Origin: Biscogniauxia marginata
Lineage: Eukaryota > Ascomycota > Sordariomycetes > Xylariales > Xylariaceae
Length of the DNA stretch: 64,000 nt
Direction of reading: 5' to 3'
Assembly (NCBI GenBank): GCA_022695795.1
Contig: MU404190.1
Span: forward strand, 30,606-94,605
A model generated the notes under the pieces. The model saw only the letters and a program-made list of their open reading frames with translations. It ran no database searches and was not told where the DNA came from. Positions 21,775 through 33,543 of the stretch are shown here, one piece after another. A program made the position numbers and the translations under genes. The stretch's first letter is position 1; each line of letters opens with the position of its first letter.

Positions 21775-22807
21775 GGCTTTGGCTTGCATATCGATGGGAG
21801 CACTACCGACACAAGGGGGTTCAGGGAGACGAAAAAAGTCGACGTGGTACGAGGCGGATGAGATTGCGGTCAGAGCGTGTACGTATCATCGTCATGATGC
21901 GTTTGCGATGTACGAATTCACGACTGAATGCAAAGAGAGAAAAAAAAGAAAGGCGTTCGGAAAGAGCATAACTAATCTGTATATGAGCCGAGCGCGTTGT
22001 GGGAGCTATAGGCTAAAAATTGTCTTATGTTATTGACTAACTAATGTACATGGTCGTACAAGATTGAAGAAAGAAAAAAAGGGGCAAGCTCGTGAGCGAA
22101 AAGATGAAAGGGGGGAGAGAGCATATAGCTCTAGAGAAAAAAATGTCAAGGGTGAAACGAATCGCCAGTACCACGGGGAGACGGTAAGTCATAAGGTATA
22201 GGCGTCAGAGAGCCCTTGTTTTTGGATATTTGATCTTGGAATCGCGAGTAATGTCAAGGCAGATTGTATGAGCCGCAATGCATCAATTGTCAGATAATAA
22301 GCGTTCCGTTCAGCTAAGACGTTAGGTCCGTCTCGAACTGGGAAAAAAGACAACCCCCCGTCACAGGTAAGACAGGTGATGAAGTAAAGGGTAGAATAAA
22401 TAGATAAAAAAAAAGAAACAAGTTTTCACCTACGGTAGCATCAAGCTACTTCGACTCACCTCTTTTTTTTCTGTGTATTTGGGGCGCGTCGTTATTCCTA
22501 GCGGATGGAATGAAGCACAGATGTTCAACCCAAATAAATATCGAGAAGATTTATACCCCCGTCGCCTGTTCTATCGGGAAAATAAATTCGTCAGGGACTC
22601 ACTCCAGGACTTGCCTCGCCGATGGGACACCGGTAAGTTACCGCGGAGCAGGAAAATCTAAGCACCAGCAACAAAATCCGAGATACGTATTTGGGCGAGC
22701 GCTTCCAACTAGTGGTCTTTTTTTTTTCCGCTTAGGAGAAACCAAGAAGAGAAAAAACGGGCCAACAAACTTTCATCAGCTTTGTTGGGGGGGAGCTACT
22801 TTCTTTC
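21775..22807. other. Convergent intergenic region
   Basis: About 1 kb between the 3' ends of nudC and the prefoldin-like gene, with A-rich and T-rich runs (22060-22085, 22400-22420, 22720-22730). No gene, RNA or regulatory element recognised. Confidence 0.5.
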
Positions 22808-24613
22808 CTACGATCCGGCCAGCCTCGCGGCCTTGAACCGGCTGACCCGCCTCGGCCCGCCCTCCTCCTCGTCCAGGGGCTGGATGGGGTTCTCGTCCTC
22901 CTTCATGAAGCCGCCCTGGCGGTGGACGAGCCGGTTGCGCATCCGGTGGTACTCCTCCGCGACCTGCTGCTGCAGGAGGTTGGCGTCGAGCTCGTCGGGC
23001 TCGCGCGCCCCGCCAGCCGACGACGACGACGGCCCGCGCTCGACCACCGACGCCGCCAGCGTGCGGCCCGCGGGGCCCGACGGCGCGTACCGCGTCGGGT
23101 CGACCGGCTTCTCCGGCGCCGGGGGAGGCACCTTGGCGGTAGTTGTCGCCCGGCCCGTGCGGAATCGCGATGGTCTCTTCGAAGGGGGGGCGCTCGCGGC
23201 CGGTTTGGCCGTGCCGCTCGCCATCCGCTCCATGACGTCAGATACGGGGTTGATGTCCGGCTGTTTCGGCGGCTTTGCTGCTGGGGCGATAGCAGAATGG
23301 GCTTCGGCAACATCGAGAGTCTCAGCGAATCGGACGCTTTTCTTCGCGTCTGATGCTGCTGTCGAGTTCTCTGTTACGCTGCCGGAGGCGGGCTGGTTGT
23401 TGATACTGTCCTGAGAAACAGCTAGCTTCTCATGCTTAACAACAATGCGACCGATACCATCACCAGTCTCATCGTCGTCATCATCCTTCTCCGCTTCGCC
23501 ATTTCCGTTTGACTTAGCTTCGTCGAAACTATGTTTGCTCAGTCGCTCCTTGAGCTCGAGCATCTGCAATTTCCAGTCGTCGTCCACGACTCCGGACGTA
23601 GATCTACCCCACTGATCCTCATCGTCGTCATCGTCGGCATCGTCATAATCATCGGAATCAAAGTCGCCATCGGTAGAACCCTCTTCTAACTGCAACTCGG
23701 CGACGATGGGTGCCATCTCAAACTCCATCGTCTCTTTGTTGTAGCGGATCATGTCTTCTCGCAGCGATGCCTCTTCCGGTGACTCGTCTGCGGGCAGGAC
23801 CGGGTCGGAAATAATGCTCTGCTGCTCCTTAGCTTTGCGGAGAATTTCTTCCAGTTTCGAGGCGGTCTCGGATGGCTTCTCTTCCTCGGCAGGTTTGGTA
23901 TCTTCGCTAAAGGTTACGCCCTTTTTCTTGGGTGCCGCCTTTGCCTTCGTTGGCTCTTCAGCAGGTTTTGCTTCTGGCTGTGTGGTTTGTTCGCTTTCGA
24001 CACCGTTGGACGGTACCTGCTCTGTATCTTGAGATATGTCACTTGGTACTTCGGACACGGGCTTAGAAGCGCCAGATGGAAGGTCCTTAATTCCAGCTTT
24101 CTTGAGTGCCTCTAGAAGTTGCGGCTGGCTATCTCCTGGTCTTCGTAGGTTATACGATATTACATTGTCGTCTTCGTCCAGCTCTTCCATAATCTCGGTA
24201 ATAGGTAGGCCGTCTTCATCAGTCGCGTCGGGATTACTGACAACCCGAGCGGTAGCAAGCCTGTTCTCGGCTACTTCAAGCTGCTTTGTCAGGGTATCGA
24301 TGTTCCTCGTCACATAATCTAGGCGATTCGTGAGGGTGCTAATGATCTTTTCGGGTTTTCTCGAGTCGCCAGGCCTAAATATGTCGATGAGCTCCTTCTC
24401 GTTCACCAATTCGCCTTCGTATTCCTGTCGCACTCTGGTCAGGTCGCTCCGACTGGGCGAGGGCGGAAGCGCTTTGACGTCTGCTTTCAGTGTCTCGTAC
24501 TCTTCCTTCCACTGTCGCCATTCGTCCAAAGCGATGATAAGGTTGTCGACATGTTCCTCCAGTTTTTGACGATGCCTTTCCAGGTCAAGAAAGCTGTCTT
24601 TAACCGTGGCCAT
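22808..24613 (-). CDS. BUD27: Unconventional prefoldin, Bud27/URI-like, with C-terminal DUF3835-type end
   Basis: Single-exon gene of 601 residues. Bud27/URI helps cytoplasmic assembly of RNA polymerases through Rpb5 and takes part in TOR-linked translation control. The start is the ATG at 24613 (MATVKDSFLDLERHRQKLEE); the frame extends 12 codons upstream but only to a TTG. Residues ~1-140 form the two prefoldin helices with a connecting segment (LDYVTRNIDTLTKQLEVAEN). The middle is acidic and disordered, with Asp runs (DDYDDADDDDDEDQWGRS). A SVRFAE motif is followed by the conserved fungal tail ending RRVSRFKAARLAGS, which matches the domain at the end of Bud27 homologues. Orthology is inferred from this two-part arrangement. 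Confidence 0.75.
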   Translation of the reverse strand: MATVKDSFLDLERHRQKLEEHVDNLIIALDEWRQWKEEYETLKADVKALPPSPSRSDLTRVRQEYEGELVNEKELIDIFRPGDSRKPEKIISTLTNRLDYVTRNIDTLTKQLEVAENRLATARVVSNPDATDEDGLPITEIMEELDEDDNVISYNLRRPGDSQPQLLEALKKAGIKDLPSGASKPVSEVPSDISQDTEQVPSNGVESEQTTQPEAKPAEEPTKAKAAPKKKGVTFSEDTKPAEEEKPSETASKLEEILRKAKEQQSIISDPVLPADESPEEASLREDMIRYNKETMEFEMAPIVAELQLEEGSTDGDFDSDDYDDADDDDDEDQWGRSTSGVVDDDWKLQMLELKERLSKHSFDEAKSNGNGEAEKDDDDDETGDGIGRIVVKHEKLAVSQDSINNQPASGSVTENSTAASDAKKSVRFAETLDVAEAHSAIAPAAKPPKQPDINPVSDVMERMASGTAKPAASAPPSKRPSRFRTGRATTTAKVPPPAPEKPVDPTRYAPSGPAGRTLAASVVERGPSSSSAGGAREPDELDANLLQQQVAEEYHRMRNRLVHRQGGFMKEDENPIQPLDEEEGGPRRVSRFKAARLAGS

Positions 24614-26187
24614 ACTGCAGAATAGTGATGTTATTTGGGTTGTAGACAATTGGTTGAATAATTTTTGGAAGTTGGAGGATCGAGTTGTAAAAAATTAAAT
24701 GGGTCCTTTTGCTAACATCTGTAAAAGTGGGTCTCTGACTGACTTCGTTTTGCTGCATATGCGATTATACATAGATATCGTCTGTATACCTCATTTATAT
24801 ACTCGTCATCAGGCTTTTCGTTGGAGTATTTTGGAATGCCAGGAGATTACTAGGTGTCTAGATAGGATTAAATTAAATTCAGCGTAGCTTTAAATATTGC
24901 TGCTCTTTATCTCTCCCTGCGGCCGGACTTAATATCTATCCAGTCGAAGGTACAGGCTTCATCGCCGAAAATCCATTCTCTAGGAAGAACATGAAAGCGT
25001 AAGGATTATAGTTCTTACGCAAGGCAGAGCTTCTAGATTTCCTAGAGCTAGCCATCATCAGATCACCCACTTATGAGGACCCTGGTTCCACAATCACAGC
25101 CAAGTTGGCTCCTTGGACGAGTACCGGCCAATTGGTTATGGGCTTGCGGTCGGAAGGCGACCTAAATGATCTGAATGCAATAACAAACTGGTGTCGAGAC
25201 TGACAGATGGGTTTCTACCATAATAATAATGAGAAGGAAGCCAGTAAGAAGGGCAGCTCCAGTGAGTTGATTGCATTCCTAGCGCGAGTAGCCGATGATG
25301 TCGAAATATCGGATGAACCGCGAAGCGTCTCATTCCTAGCCCACGAAATAGGTAAGAAGCTTTTCAGCTTCATGCTCAAGCCAGACGATGATCCAGGTAT
25401 TTCGGTGACTTTGGCAAAAATCGGATTGGACTCTCTCATAGCGATTAGAGCTACGCCGCCGGTGGAAACAAGTGTTGGGACTACAAACCAGTGTACTCGA
25501 AATCATGGCTGCTGGGAACGTTGGAGGCTCTGGGGAGTATTTCTGGTAGGAGCTTGAGAGAAAAGCTTGCTAGGAATAATGTACTTGAATGGATAGCCTG
25601 ATGAATTAAAAGCTCTACCTCGGGCCTCTTCGAACTTCAAGGGGTAAAGATATCGATATCGTACAAAACGAAACCGAGTCTCTGCAGCTGAAATCCGTGA
25701 CCTTCAAACCTCTATAGCCCTTCTGAGTAACCAGCATAACTCATTCAAGTTGCTTTTACAGCTTATTCAGCCGTATAAACTCTCCATTCGTCGTCTGCAT
25801 TCCCAGATTCGAGGCTGGAACCTTCGAAATCGCAACGGCAAGCCCCCCCCCGATGTTCATAGTATTGCTTGAGTAATGCAACAGCAAAAAAAGAAGGGGA
25901 CGAGCTATTGAGCACCTGAGAACTACCTAGATTGCTTTTCTAAATTGCTCCTAATGATCCTTTAATATATCTATCTAGAAAGTGTCATCTGAATGAAAAA
26001 CCAAAGATTTTTAGCCGCTGAATGCGCCTTGAAAATAAATTTTAAGCCCAGCAGAATCATGCCATCATCACCAGGTGCTTCAGTCCATTCATTCTAACCA
26101 ATAAAGAATAAATCCACATATGCACATAAAAAGGGGGGGGGAGGGCGTGGAAGGGAAGAGAGAGATAACCCGGCCAGCTAGGATACG
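24614..26187. other. Decayed accessory region between BUD27 and the NLR gene
   Basis: About 1.6 kb. The middle holds the polyketide synthase relic listed separately. The flanks (24614-24945 and 25602-26187) are AT-rich and give no recognisable protein in any frame. Confidence 0.5.
24946..25601 (+). pseudogene. Relic of a highly reducing polyketide synthase (end of KR domain plus ACP)
   Basis: One frame runs from 24946 through the end of a ketoreductase-type region. It contains EGTGFIAENP, then AELLDFLELAI, then QLVMGLRSEGDLNDLN, and continues into MGFYHNN. An acyl-carrier domain follows, with FLAHEIGKKLFSFMLKP and the phosphopantetheine site IGLDSL, whose serine is intact. The frame is broken by in-frame stops near 25000, 25009 and 25204. 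Two single-base insertions (near 25446 and 25522) push the end of the ACP, up to a stop at 25601, into other frames. The order KR-ACP and the wording match fungal HR-PKS C-termini. No KS, AT, DH or ER sequence was found upstream, so only about the last tenth of the gene survives. It cannot make a working enzyme. Confidence 0.8.
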
Positions 26188-29100
26188 CTACCACATCAAC
26201 CCAATCGATGTATTGATAGTAGATATTCCTCCATTTCTAGCGCACAGAATAGTCCCCGAGGCAGTGATGTGCAGCAGGCCTAGGCTTTGCACTGGTAGCC
26301 AGTCCCGCGGGATGAAGAAGTGCCGCTTCACGCCATCACCCCGAGTCGATCTCAGATTCCACGAGCAGACCCAAAAGGTCCGATCTAGAAAGACGAGGAC
26401 TCCGTTGCTCAGTATGTTGAGAGGCATCTCTATCGTCTCTTCAACTTGCTGCGGTATAGATATCGGGTTTAGCTCGCCTGTCTCGACTCCTTCCCCGACG
26501 TTGATAGCTGCACCGTCGAAGATCACAAACCGTGGTCGGAGGGGACGAGAGCGCGTCTGGCGTGATATCTTGACGATGGCGTACGCATGGAAGAATGTCT
26601 TGTATACTCTTTCCACTTCTTCGACGACGGGAGAAGCGTTGAATGTGGCGCTGCTTGGCTTCCCCGCTGAATTATTGGTTTCATAAGTAATAGCGTGCTG
26701 ATTCTTTTTAAGGGGCACTGGCTCTCCCCAATACCAAGTTGAGATCTTTTCTAAGTCTATTTGGCTGTGGACGGATACGCCCGAAGGTGTGACTGATAAA
26801 AGGTAATCAGGGGATTGCGGATGCACCATCCATTTCGGAGAATGCAAGGGGGTGTCGTTCGTGTATATTGTCTCCAATTTCGATGGCTCGAGCGACCATA
26901 TCTGAGAACAGAGCTGTGATGCCACGAGAATCGACTTATTTCCCGAGAAAAAAATCAACTGAGTGATGCCTCCTTGACCAAGTTTCGGTTTAAATCTCTC
27001 GACCCGACGTGGCTTCCAGCTATCTCCCAAATGGTCGACCTGAACAAGGGTCAGCCTGCCGCTTATCTCAGCATAGCAGAAATGGCTGCCATCATCACTC
27101 CATGCAACATGTTCGATGCTCAACCTGTTCGCAACTTGGTCGACGGGAATCTTTTCGGACGTGGTGAAGTCAATAAGCTCAACGGCACCATCATCATCAC
27201 CCAAGCAGGCAAGAGATCCATTCGGCTTGGGAGACATTAGCATAATTCGAACGGCATTATCAGTGAATGACTCGAATGCTAAATGATGATTTTCCAAGCT
27301 TTTATCCGTTGCCAGGCTATCAAGGGTATCATCTATCGTAGAGAGTCGCATGAGGGCGTTTGGTTCCCAGACTGTACAATAAGCACCTCGGATATCGCAG
27401 AATCTTCTCCCGTCATGGCTGAAACAGAACGCACTGATGATATCTTCAGAAGAAAGTTGATATATTAAGATTGAGCTCTGATAGTCAAAGATCTTGACGG
27501 TACCTTGTACGCCACGAACGGCATACACTAGACCATCAGGACTGCAAAGGATATCGGATGACATCTGACCTAGGTCGGGGGGTCGCTCTTGTATTGTATC
27601 ATCAACCAAGTTTACCTTGAAGATACAACCATCTAAGAATATCCCCAATAATTCGTCTCCGCTGGGATGCCAGGATACCTTCGAAACAAATGGCAGAGGT
27701 GCGGACACTTGGCCGGGTTTTTGACGTCGCCATACGCGTTTTAGTATCGTAGGGGGGTCTATAGACCAGATATCCAATGGAAAGCTTCGGTAAGTAGCAG
27801 CAATTCGAGAACCATCTGGACTAATGGACAATATTGTAGGCGAGTTTAGGTACGTCCCTTCCCGGGACTCAACGTCATTTAGCAGCGTCGCATCGATGAT
27901 GGCCCACGACTTTTCCTCCGCTGTAAGATCGACCTTCAAGACACAGCGACGTTCCGCCCCCATTATCAGTCCAGAATCGTCATTAATGAATTGCAGGCAC
28001 ATAGACCGTGTATCTTCGTAGTTGGGAATTATGTGTACAAGTTCACCCGTCTGGGGTATCCACACCTTTGTAGTGCGGAATCCATAGGTGGCGAGACGGT
28101 CTCCGTTTACACTGAAACAGACTGATGATACGTGCTCCCCATGATCCAAGGCTCCGACTTGATGAAAAGTGGTGCAGTCCCAGATAACTGTTGTGCCAAC
28201 CGAGTTGACAACTACGAGATAACGACCAGAACAGCAGATCAAATCGGCAACGTTCTCACTGCCAACTGAGACGCGGGCGAGACAATCATCCCATACATCG
28301 GATCGGCCGTGGATCTCAAGAGGTACAGAGGATATTTGTCCGAAATTCCTGTGGATAGCCGAGCTTGTTGGACAGAATGAAGCGATACATGTGTAGATTG
28401 AGGCCGGATCTTGGGATAAACAACTCCCGAACTTGCCTAGAAGCTTCAGGAGATCGCGGGACCAACCTTCAAGCGACTGGAGCTCGTCAAATCTACGTAT
28501 CGACGGTCCGCGAGCAGAGTATATTTTCTGCTTTCTCCGCATAAAGGAGTACAGCGACTCAGATGCCTCAATGAGGACCCTGAGCTGATCGAGAGAAGCC
28601 AAAACATATATCCAAGTCAGTACGGAAGTGTGGGAGAGGAACGTTGCCAGGAGTTCCAACTGAAAGTCCATGTCTTCGACTTCCGCGGCTGCAAGATGGT
28701 ACGCCCAAGACGTTGCTCGATACGAGAAGGACTTCGCTGGTATTTTCTGGAGTTTGGAGCGAAGCCCTTTATCCATGAAAGAAGTAATGCATTGCCTAAA
28801 TAGATCCGCATGCGCTTCGGCGGCGTTCAGCGAGAACGGGAGACCGGAAGTTGTCGAGAGATATTCACGGGCAGTTTGGTGAATCAAGCCGATCCGTTCA
28901 TTTCCTTCGACCACGATGAACTGACCGCATAGCTGATTCGCTGTGTGAGAAATATTCAACAGGCGACCGAATTCGGGCTCCAAAATGTCCGAAAGCTCCT
29001 CTACGGTCAATGGCCGGCGTGCATGGATTGCCCATGTCAGGAGCGTACGCGAAAGATTCCTATCCGATTCCCTTCGAATTTGCGAAATAGTCTTTTCCAT

Positions 29101-31378
29101 CCGCCTGTATATACCGTCCATTCCTGGTGGTAACTCAGAAAGCCGATGCCTGACATCATCTTCAGTATGACAGTCTTTGACCTCCTGTAACATGAGATGA
29201 ACCCAGAGGAAATTTCCCTGTGCTCCCTGGAGGATTTTTTCCATGATCTCAGATGTTATTTCATCGCTCCAACTGCAATACTTTAACTCGTCTTCAACGT
29301 AAATACGAATGTCCGTGCTGCCATGATCGATACACAGTGCTGAATAACAAGATATCTTAGGACCGATTCGCTCAAAAGCAGAGGATAGGTCCCGGCTCCA
29401 TCTGCTTGTGACGAGGACCCTGACAGGTACTCTCGAATTGTTGATATCCGGGAGAAGCTCAAAGAGATGGTGTTGTGAACCTGCCTCGTCGAGGCCATCG
29501 ATAACCCAGTACAGTGGTGGACAAGAATCCATCTCGAAGAGCAGATTGGTAAAGAGTCTCTTCCAAGTTGATCTCCAGTCAGTATCCTTGGGCTTATAGC
29601 CTCCATCTGCCAGCGCAATTAGGGCCTTACGGAATGGCGCGATTTGCATGGCGGCCTGGAACGCAAGAACCCTCAGAAGCGCAGCAATAGATCTTTTCGT
29701 CTCATCGCCAGCCCTGAAGAAGAAATATTGAACTGCGGCGCCTCTCTCCTGGAGATTTTGTACCAAGTACGAGGAAAGGATGGACTTTCCTCTTGCTGGC
29801 CGTCCATGCAGCCATACTAGACTAGATTTCGAAGGTGAGGATGCCCATTCATGGATTGATGGGTTAGTGAGGACCCATTGGCATGTCCCATCAGCGCGAC
29901 GGCTGGAAAAGAGGTCAAGATCGTGCTCAGTAGAGGCTGCAATCGACAAGGTATCTCTGAGGGCTTTTGTCTCCTGAGAGATGGGTTGAGGATCTTTGCC
30001 GGTTAGCTGGATCTGAACGAAAGATAACTAGGACCTGGACGTCTAGGAAGTAATCTTTCTATAGACATACTCTGGGAGGAGCACGACGGTATGAGAGACT
30101 TGAGTGCTCCAAGGACCACTTGGTAGTTAGGATCCCGAGGGCTTTCGAATTTGCAAACGTTGTGGTGATCTGCGTTAAGTGATCTAGATATCTCTCCTGG
30201 ATAGCCCAGCTTTGCTGTTTCACTATCTAGTATTAACTATTGATATTTGTAAGCTGAATGATAATATAAGAGTGGATTTACATGTAAAGGAGCTTACAGA
30301 AGATGATATCCCGAGAGATGTCCGTAGTGTTTCGTAGAACGAAAATATTTGCAAACTAGGAGCAAGGTGGCGGAACTGTTCATTGATAGTGCGGAGGAAG
30401 GGTCCATTTTGAATGAGCTCAGAAACATAATTCTTTGGCGTTAATCCGAAACTGGCGGATAGTATCTTATTCAATGGCTTTGCCAAATCTGAACCACGAT
30501 GCGGTGTAGAGAGGAATATGACTGCTTTTATAGAGTTTATCAGACTTGCGTAACGGTCGTCCAGTCTCGCATCTAGATAAGCCTGATATATTAAGCAATT
30601 AGCGACTCAGCTAAATGTCAGTCCGGAGCCATATATAACACACCTGCTTGAAGACTAGGCCTCCCATAGAGTGCGCTACAAATATGATGGGTGCCTACAC
30701 TTCCAGATGAGTATCATAGCTGCACAGCAGGATGTTAACAACACTCACTTCTCCTAGGCGTAATGGGTTCCCATCAGGGTCTGTACTAAACAGCATGTCA
30801 TATAACAGGTTCTTAGAGAAATCCGATATGCTGAGTGATGAGCTCTGTGCTGAGGAACGGAAGTTGGCGTTGTAGCCGAAAGAAAGTATTCTAGCATGTC
30901 GGATATCAGGGTCCGCCGGTAGCCACTCACGGGGCCAAAACAAATTAAGATTCCGATCCTTGCACCATGTAAGTCTGCTCGAGCCACCAAGTCCGTGCAA
31001 GAAGATGATATCAGCAGAGGGTGCCGTCGTTGGAGCGTGTAAGACCGTGAGTCCCAACGGATCTGAAGCCCGGTTTGCATTTGCCGGTTCGAGTCTAATG
31101 GGGAGAGGAGAGGTCGACCTGACACTGGGTCGGTTCGTTTCCGTATAGCTTTCAATGATCTTTCCCTCGAGATCAACCAATGTATCGTCTCTTGTGACAC
31201 TCTTCAGCCGTCCGGCCCGTTCCACTAGCGTTAACGATCGTTCCGAGTCAAGGCGGGGAGGATCGCCGGCCGCGCGACGGCGTCTAGACCCAAACAGCTT
31301 CTTCTATAGATCCCTGATCATTAGCATCGGTCCTTTTCTCTATACAACTCAAGAAATTGTTGACAGATAACATACCAT
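26188..31378 (-). CDS. NLR-like STAND protein: lipase-like (SesB-type) domain - NACHT - WD40-like propeller
   Basis: Six-exon model read downward: 31378-31376 (ATG alone), 31303-30749, 30694-30644, 30582-30298, 30226-30071, 30012-26188 (1624 residues). The N-terminal alpha/beta-hydrolase shows SADIIFLHGLGGSSRLTW and the nucleophile elbow FVAHSMGG, then STPHRGSDLA. NACHT follows: Walker A GRPARGKS (~420) and Walker B VIDGLDE (~519). The C-terminal ~700 residues are degenerate WD40-type blades, e.g. VCFSVNGDRLATYGFRTTKVW. This architecture is known in fungal STAND proteins linked to heterokaryon incompatibility and self/non-self recognition. The role is inferred. The conserved text of exon 5 (LGYPGE..LNADHHNVCKFESP) lies one frame away from the frame set by the best splice sites, so the exon 4/5/6 joins are uncertain and the effector domain may be damaged. 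Confidence 0.78.
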
Positions 31379-33543
31379 TCTAAAGCCATTTCCTACCGTC
31401 AACGTAAGCAGTAAGACAGGTTGACGAAGACAGCAGATGAAGCCGCAGCCGTATTCATCATGGTGGGAACCCCCACTCTCAGGGGCCGTATGAGCCTTTG
31501 ACTGCAACGTACCTCTCCTACGAAGCAAGAGTAACAGCGTTTATAGGCCCAATTGCCGGGACCAATTAAACGCCGGGCGCGTATAATAATAGATAGAGCC
31601 TTAATTATACACAGTGTGCAATCCCCAAAATCTATACTTAAACATGTTGTAGCAGTTGATAACTTGGTTGTACTACTAGTGATATTTCGGCTTATTAACA
31701 AGTGCCATGTTTATATAGGTGATTGTCTATGTCTATTCATGTTTAATAAATGCGAGGAAACGATGGTTCAGATCCGCGATGCTGGCTAGCTAGAAAGCAT
31801 TGCTGGCTTGGCTGAAGATGGTTACATAGTCTGTCTGCATGGCTCGTGCGTTGGTCGACCCCTGCCTTAATATCGAAATATCTATAAACATAAAACAATC
31901 ACTACTTTCACGCAATAATAGGTTACCTTCTTTTATTTGGCGCGGCAATAATTAATAGGATACGACATTAATTCCTTTTTATATCTATTGTACAGTGCTC
32001 CTGCATAAGGGTACTACATGTAGGTATCTACGGGCCTCTGTTCAAAGTGTCAGTTCAGCCGATTGGAATTTCCTGATTTATGTGCGGAGCGATATAGTGA
32101 TATCACTATAAAACTACCGTCCAATTGTAGCGTATGAACCACGACCAGTTTAACAGTCTTCATCACAACTTACATACATAGGAGTCAACAGTGGGAAATA
32201 TCGTCAACCAGACCACATCGCTCTCATTAAAGCCTTGGGCGAGCGAATCTAAGAATTTCAATTAGTATTATTTCGCGATTGAAGTATTAACTAGCATAGA
32301 ACACTCTGTAAGAGTCCGGTCGGCATAAAATAGTGCCTCGGTGACTTTCACGCCTCGCATCAGTCGAGGTTTGCGACGGGCTACTGTTTGGTCGCGCACT
32401 GCGTCGGCGCCGGGGGCGACGTCCGCGATAGCGTGTGATAATTCGACAAGTTTTTAAGAGAGCAAAGACTTTATTTAGGCCCCTTTGTAAGGGGGTAACA
32501 ATAACGATATGAGATTATTACATGTCCGAGGTTAATACCTAGTGAAGAAGCTGAGGATCGATCTAAGCAATGACAGAAAGCAGCAGGCTTATCTTTTTAT
32601 AACGCAGAGTCGTCTGTCCCCCCCCTTTTTTTGTTCTTCCGGGAAGCTCTATAGATAATCCAGATTAGCTCCGATGTCTCTGTTACCGTTCCCGTGAATA
32701 TGATGTAGGTTACTGGAAGCGGGCTGGTCCATTATTCAAAACATCGACAATAATAATCCGACTAAGCCTGACGAAGGAATTGGCCCAAATTACGGAGCAG
32801 AGGAGACGTGACATATAAGAACGAGAAAGATAACCTCTAAACTGTAGGCCTCTAGATTCTATCTGGACTAGGTAGTTTAGGGCTCATTCCAGCTCCCTAG
32901 AAAATAACGTAAGTAGGTAACGAGTTACGCAGCTCTGTGGATGGTTCATGTTAGTTGGGTTATAGTTAAAATTTCTCTTAGGTCTGCTCTCTTATAATAT
33001 CGCAGAACCAAACTTCGTCGTCCTTGTAAGCTATAGTAATGTATCACCGTGCGAGATGAGAAGTCGCCCACGACAGCACCTAACCAACAGTTCTCAGAGA
33101 CACATCAAAAAGCACGTCAGACACCAAAATTGAAACATCCAGACAGCATTAAACAAATAGTTTTCTTACATTGGACCCAGAGGGGGACTTAAGTCTCCCC
33201 TCTATGTCAATTTAATTATTCATCTGCCGTACGGACAGTGGAGTCTCGTTAGCGGCAGCAGTTAGAATATCGCATATCGCAAATAGTTTGCACCAAGTAG
33301 TTCTACTACCATCCCCGAGTAATCACATAATCTTCCATATCCTCTCCTCTACTCTACTCTCCTTCCCCAATTTTCCGAGGGGTATGGTCAAACCAAACCA
33401 AACCAAAATTATTGTATAACGTAAAGAACCGCGTAGTAAAAAGTCCAAGACGGCATAAAAGAGAAAACCCCGAATCTTGAAAGAAAAAAAAGAAGAAGAA
33501 AAAGCCGCCTCGCACATAACCTCCCTCCCCTTCCATCCCCAAT
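31379..33543. other. AT-rich intergenic block, possibly repeat-derived
   Basis: About 2.2 kb upstream of the NLR gene, AT-rich from about 31560 to 33350, with a short GC-rich island near 32385-32440. It includes the near-perfect palindrome at 33179-33203. No protein similarity was recognised in any frame. The composition contrast with the GC-rich SPRY gene that follows suggests old repeat debris, but no terminal repeats or target-site duplications could be shown. Confidence 0.4.
33179..33203. repeat. 25-bp near-perfect palindrome
   Basis: AGAGGGGGACTTAAGTCTCC runs into CCTCT. The whole element is self-complementary except for one mismatched pair, and is centred on ACTTAAGT. It lies in the AT-rich block between the NLR and SPRY genes. 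Confidence 0.7.

Noticed and set aside
30644..30694. Suspected one-base insertion at the NLR lipase nucleophile motif
   Set aside because: Careful recount gives an exon of exactly 51 nt with AHSMGGLVFKQ in frame, so there is no lesion here.
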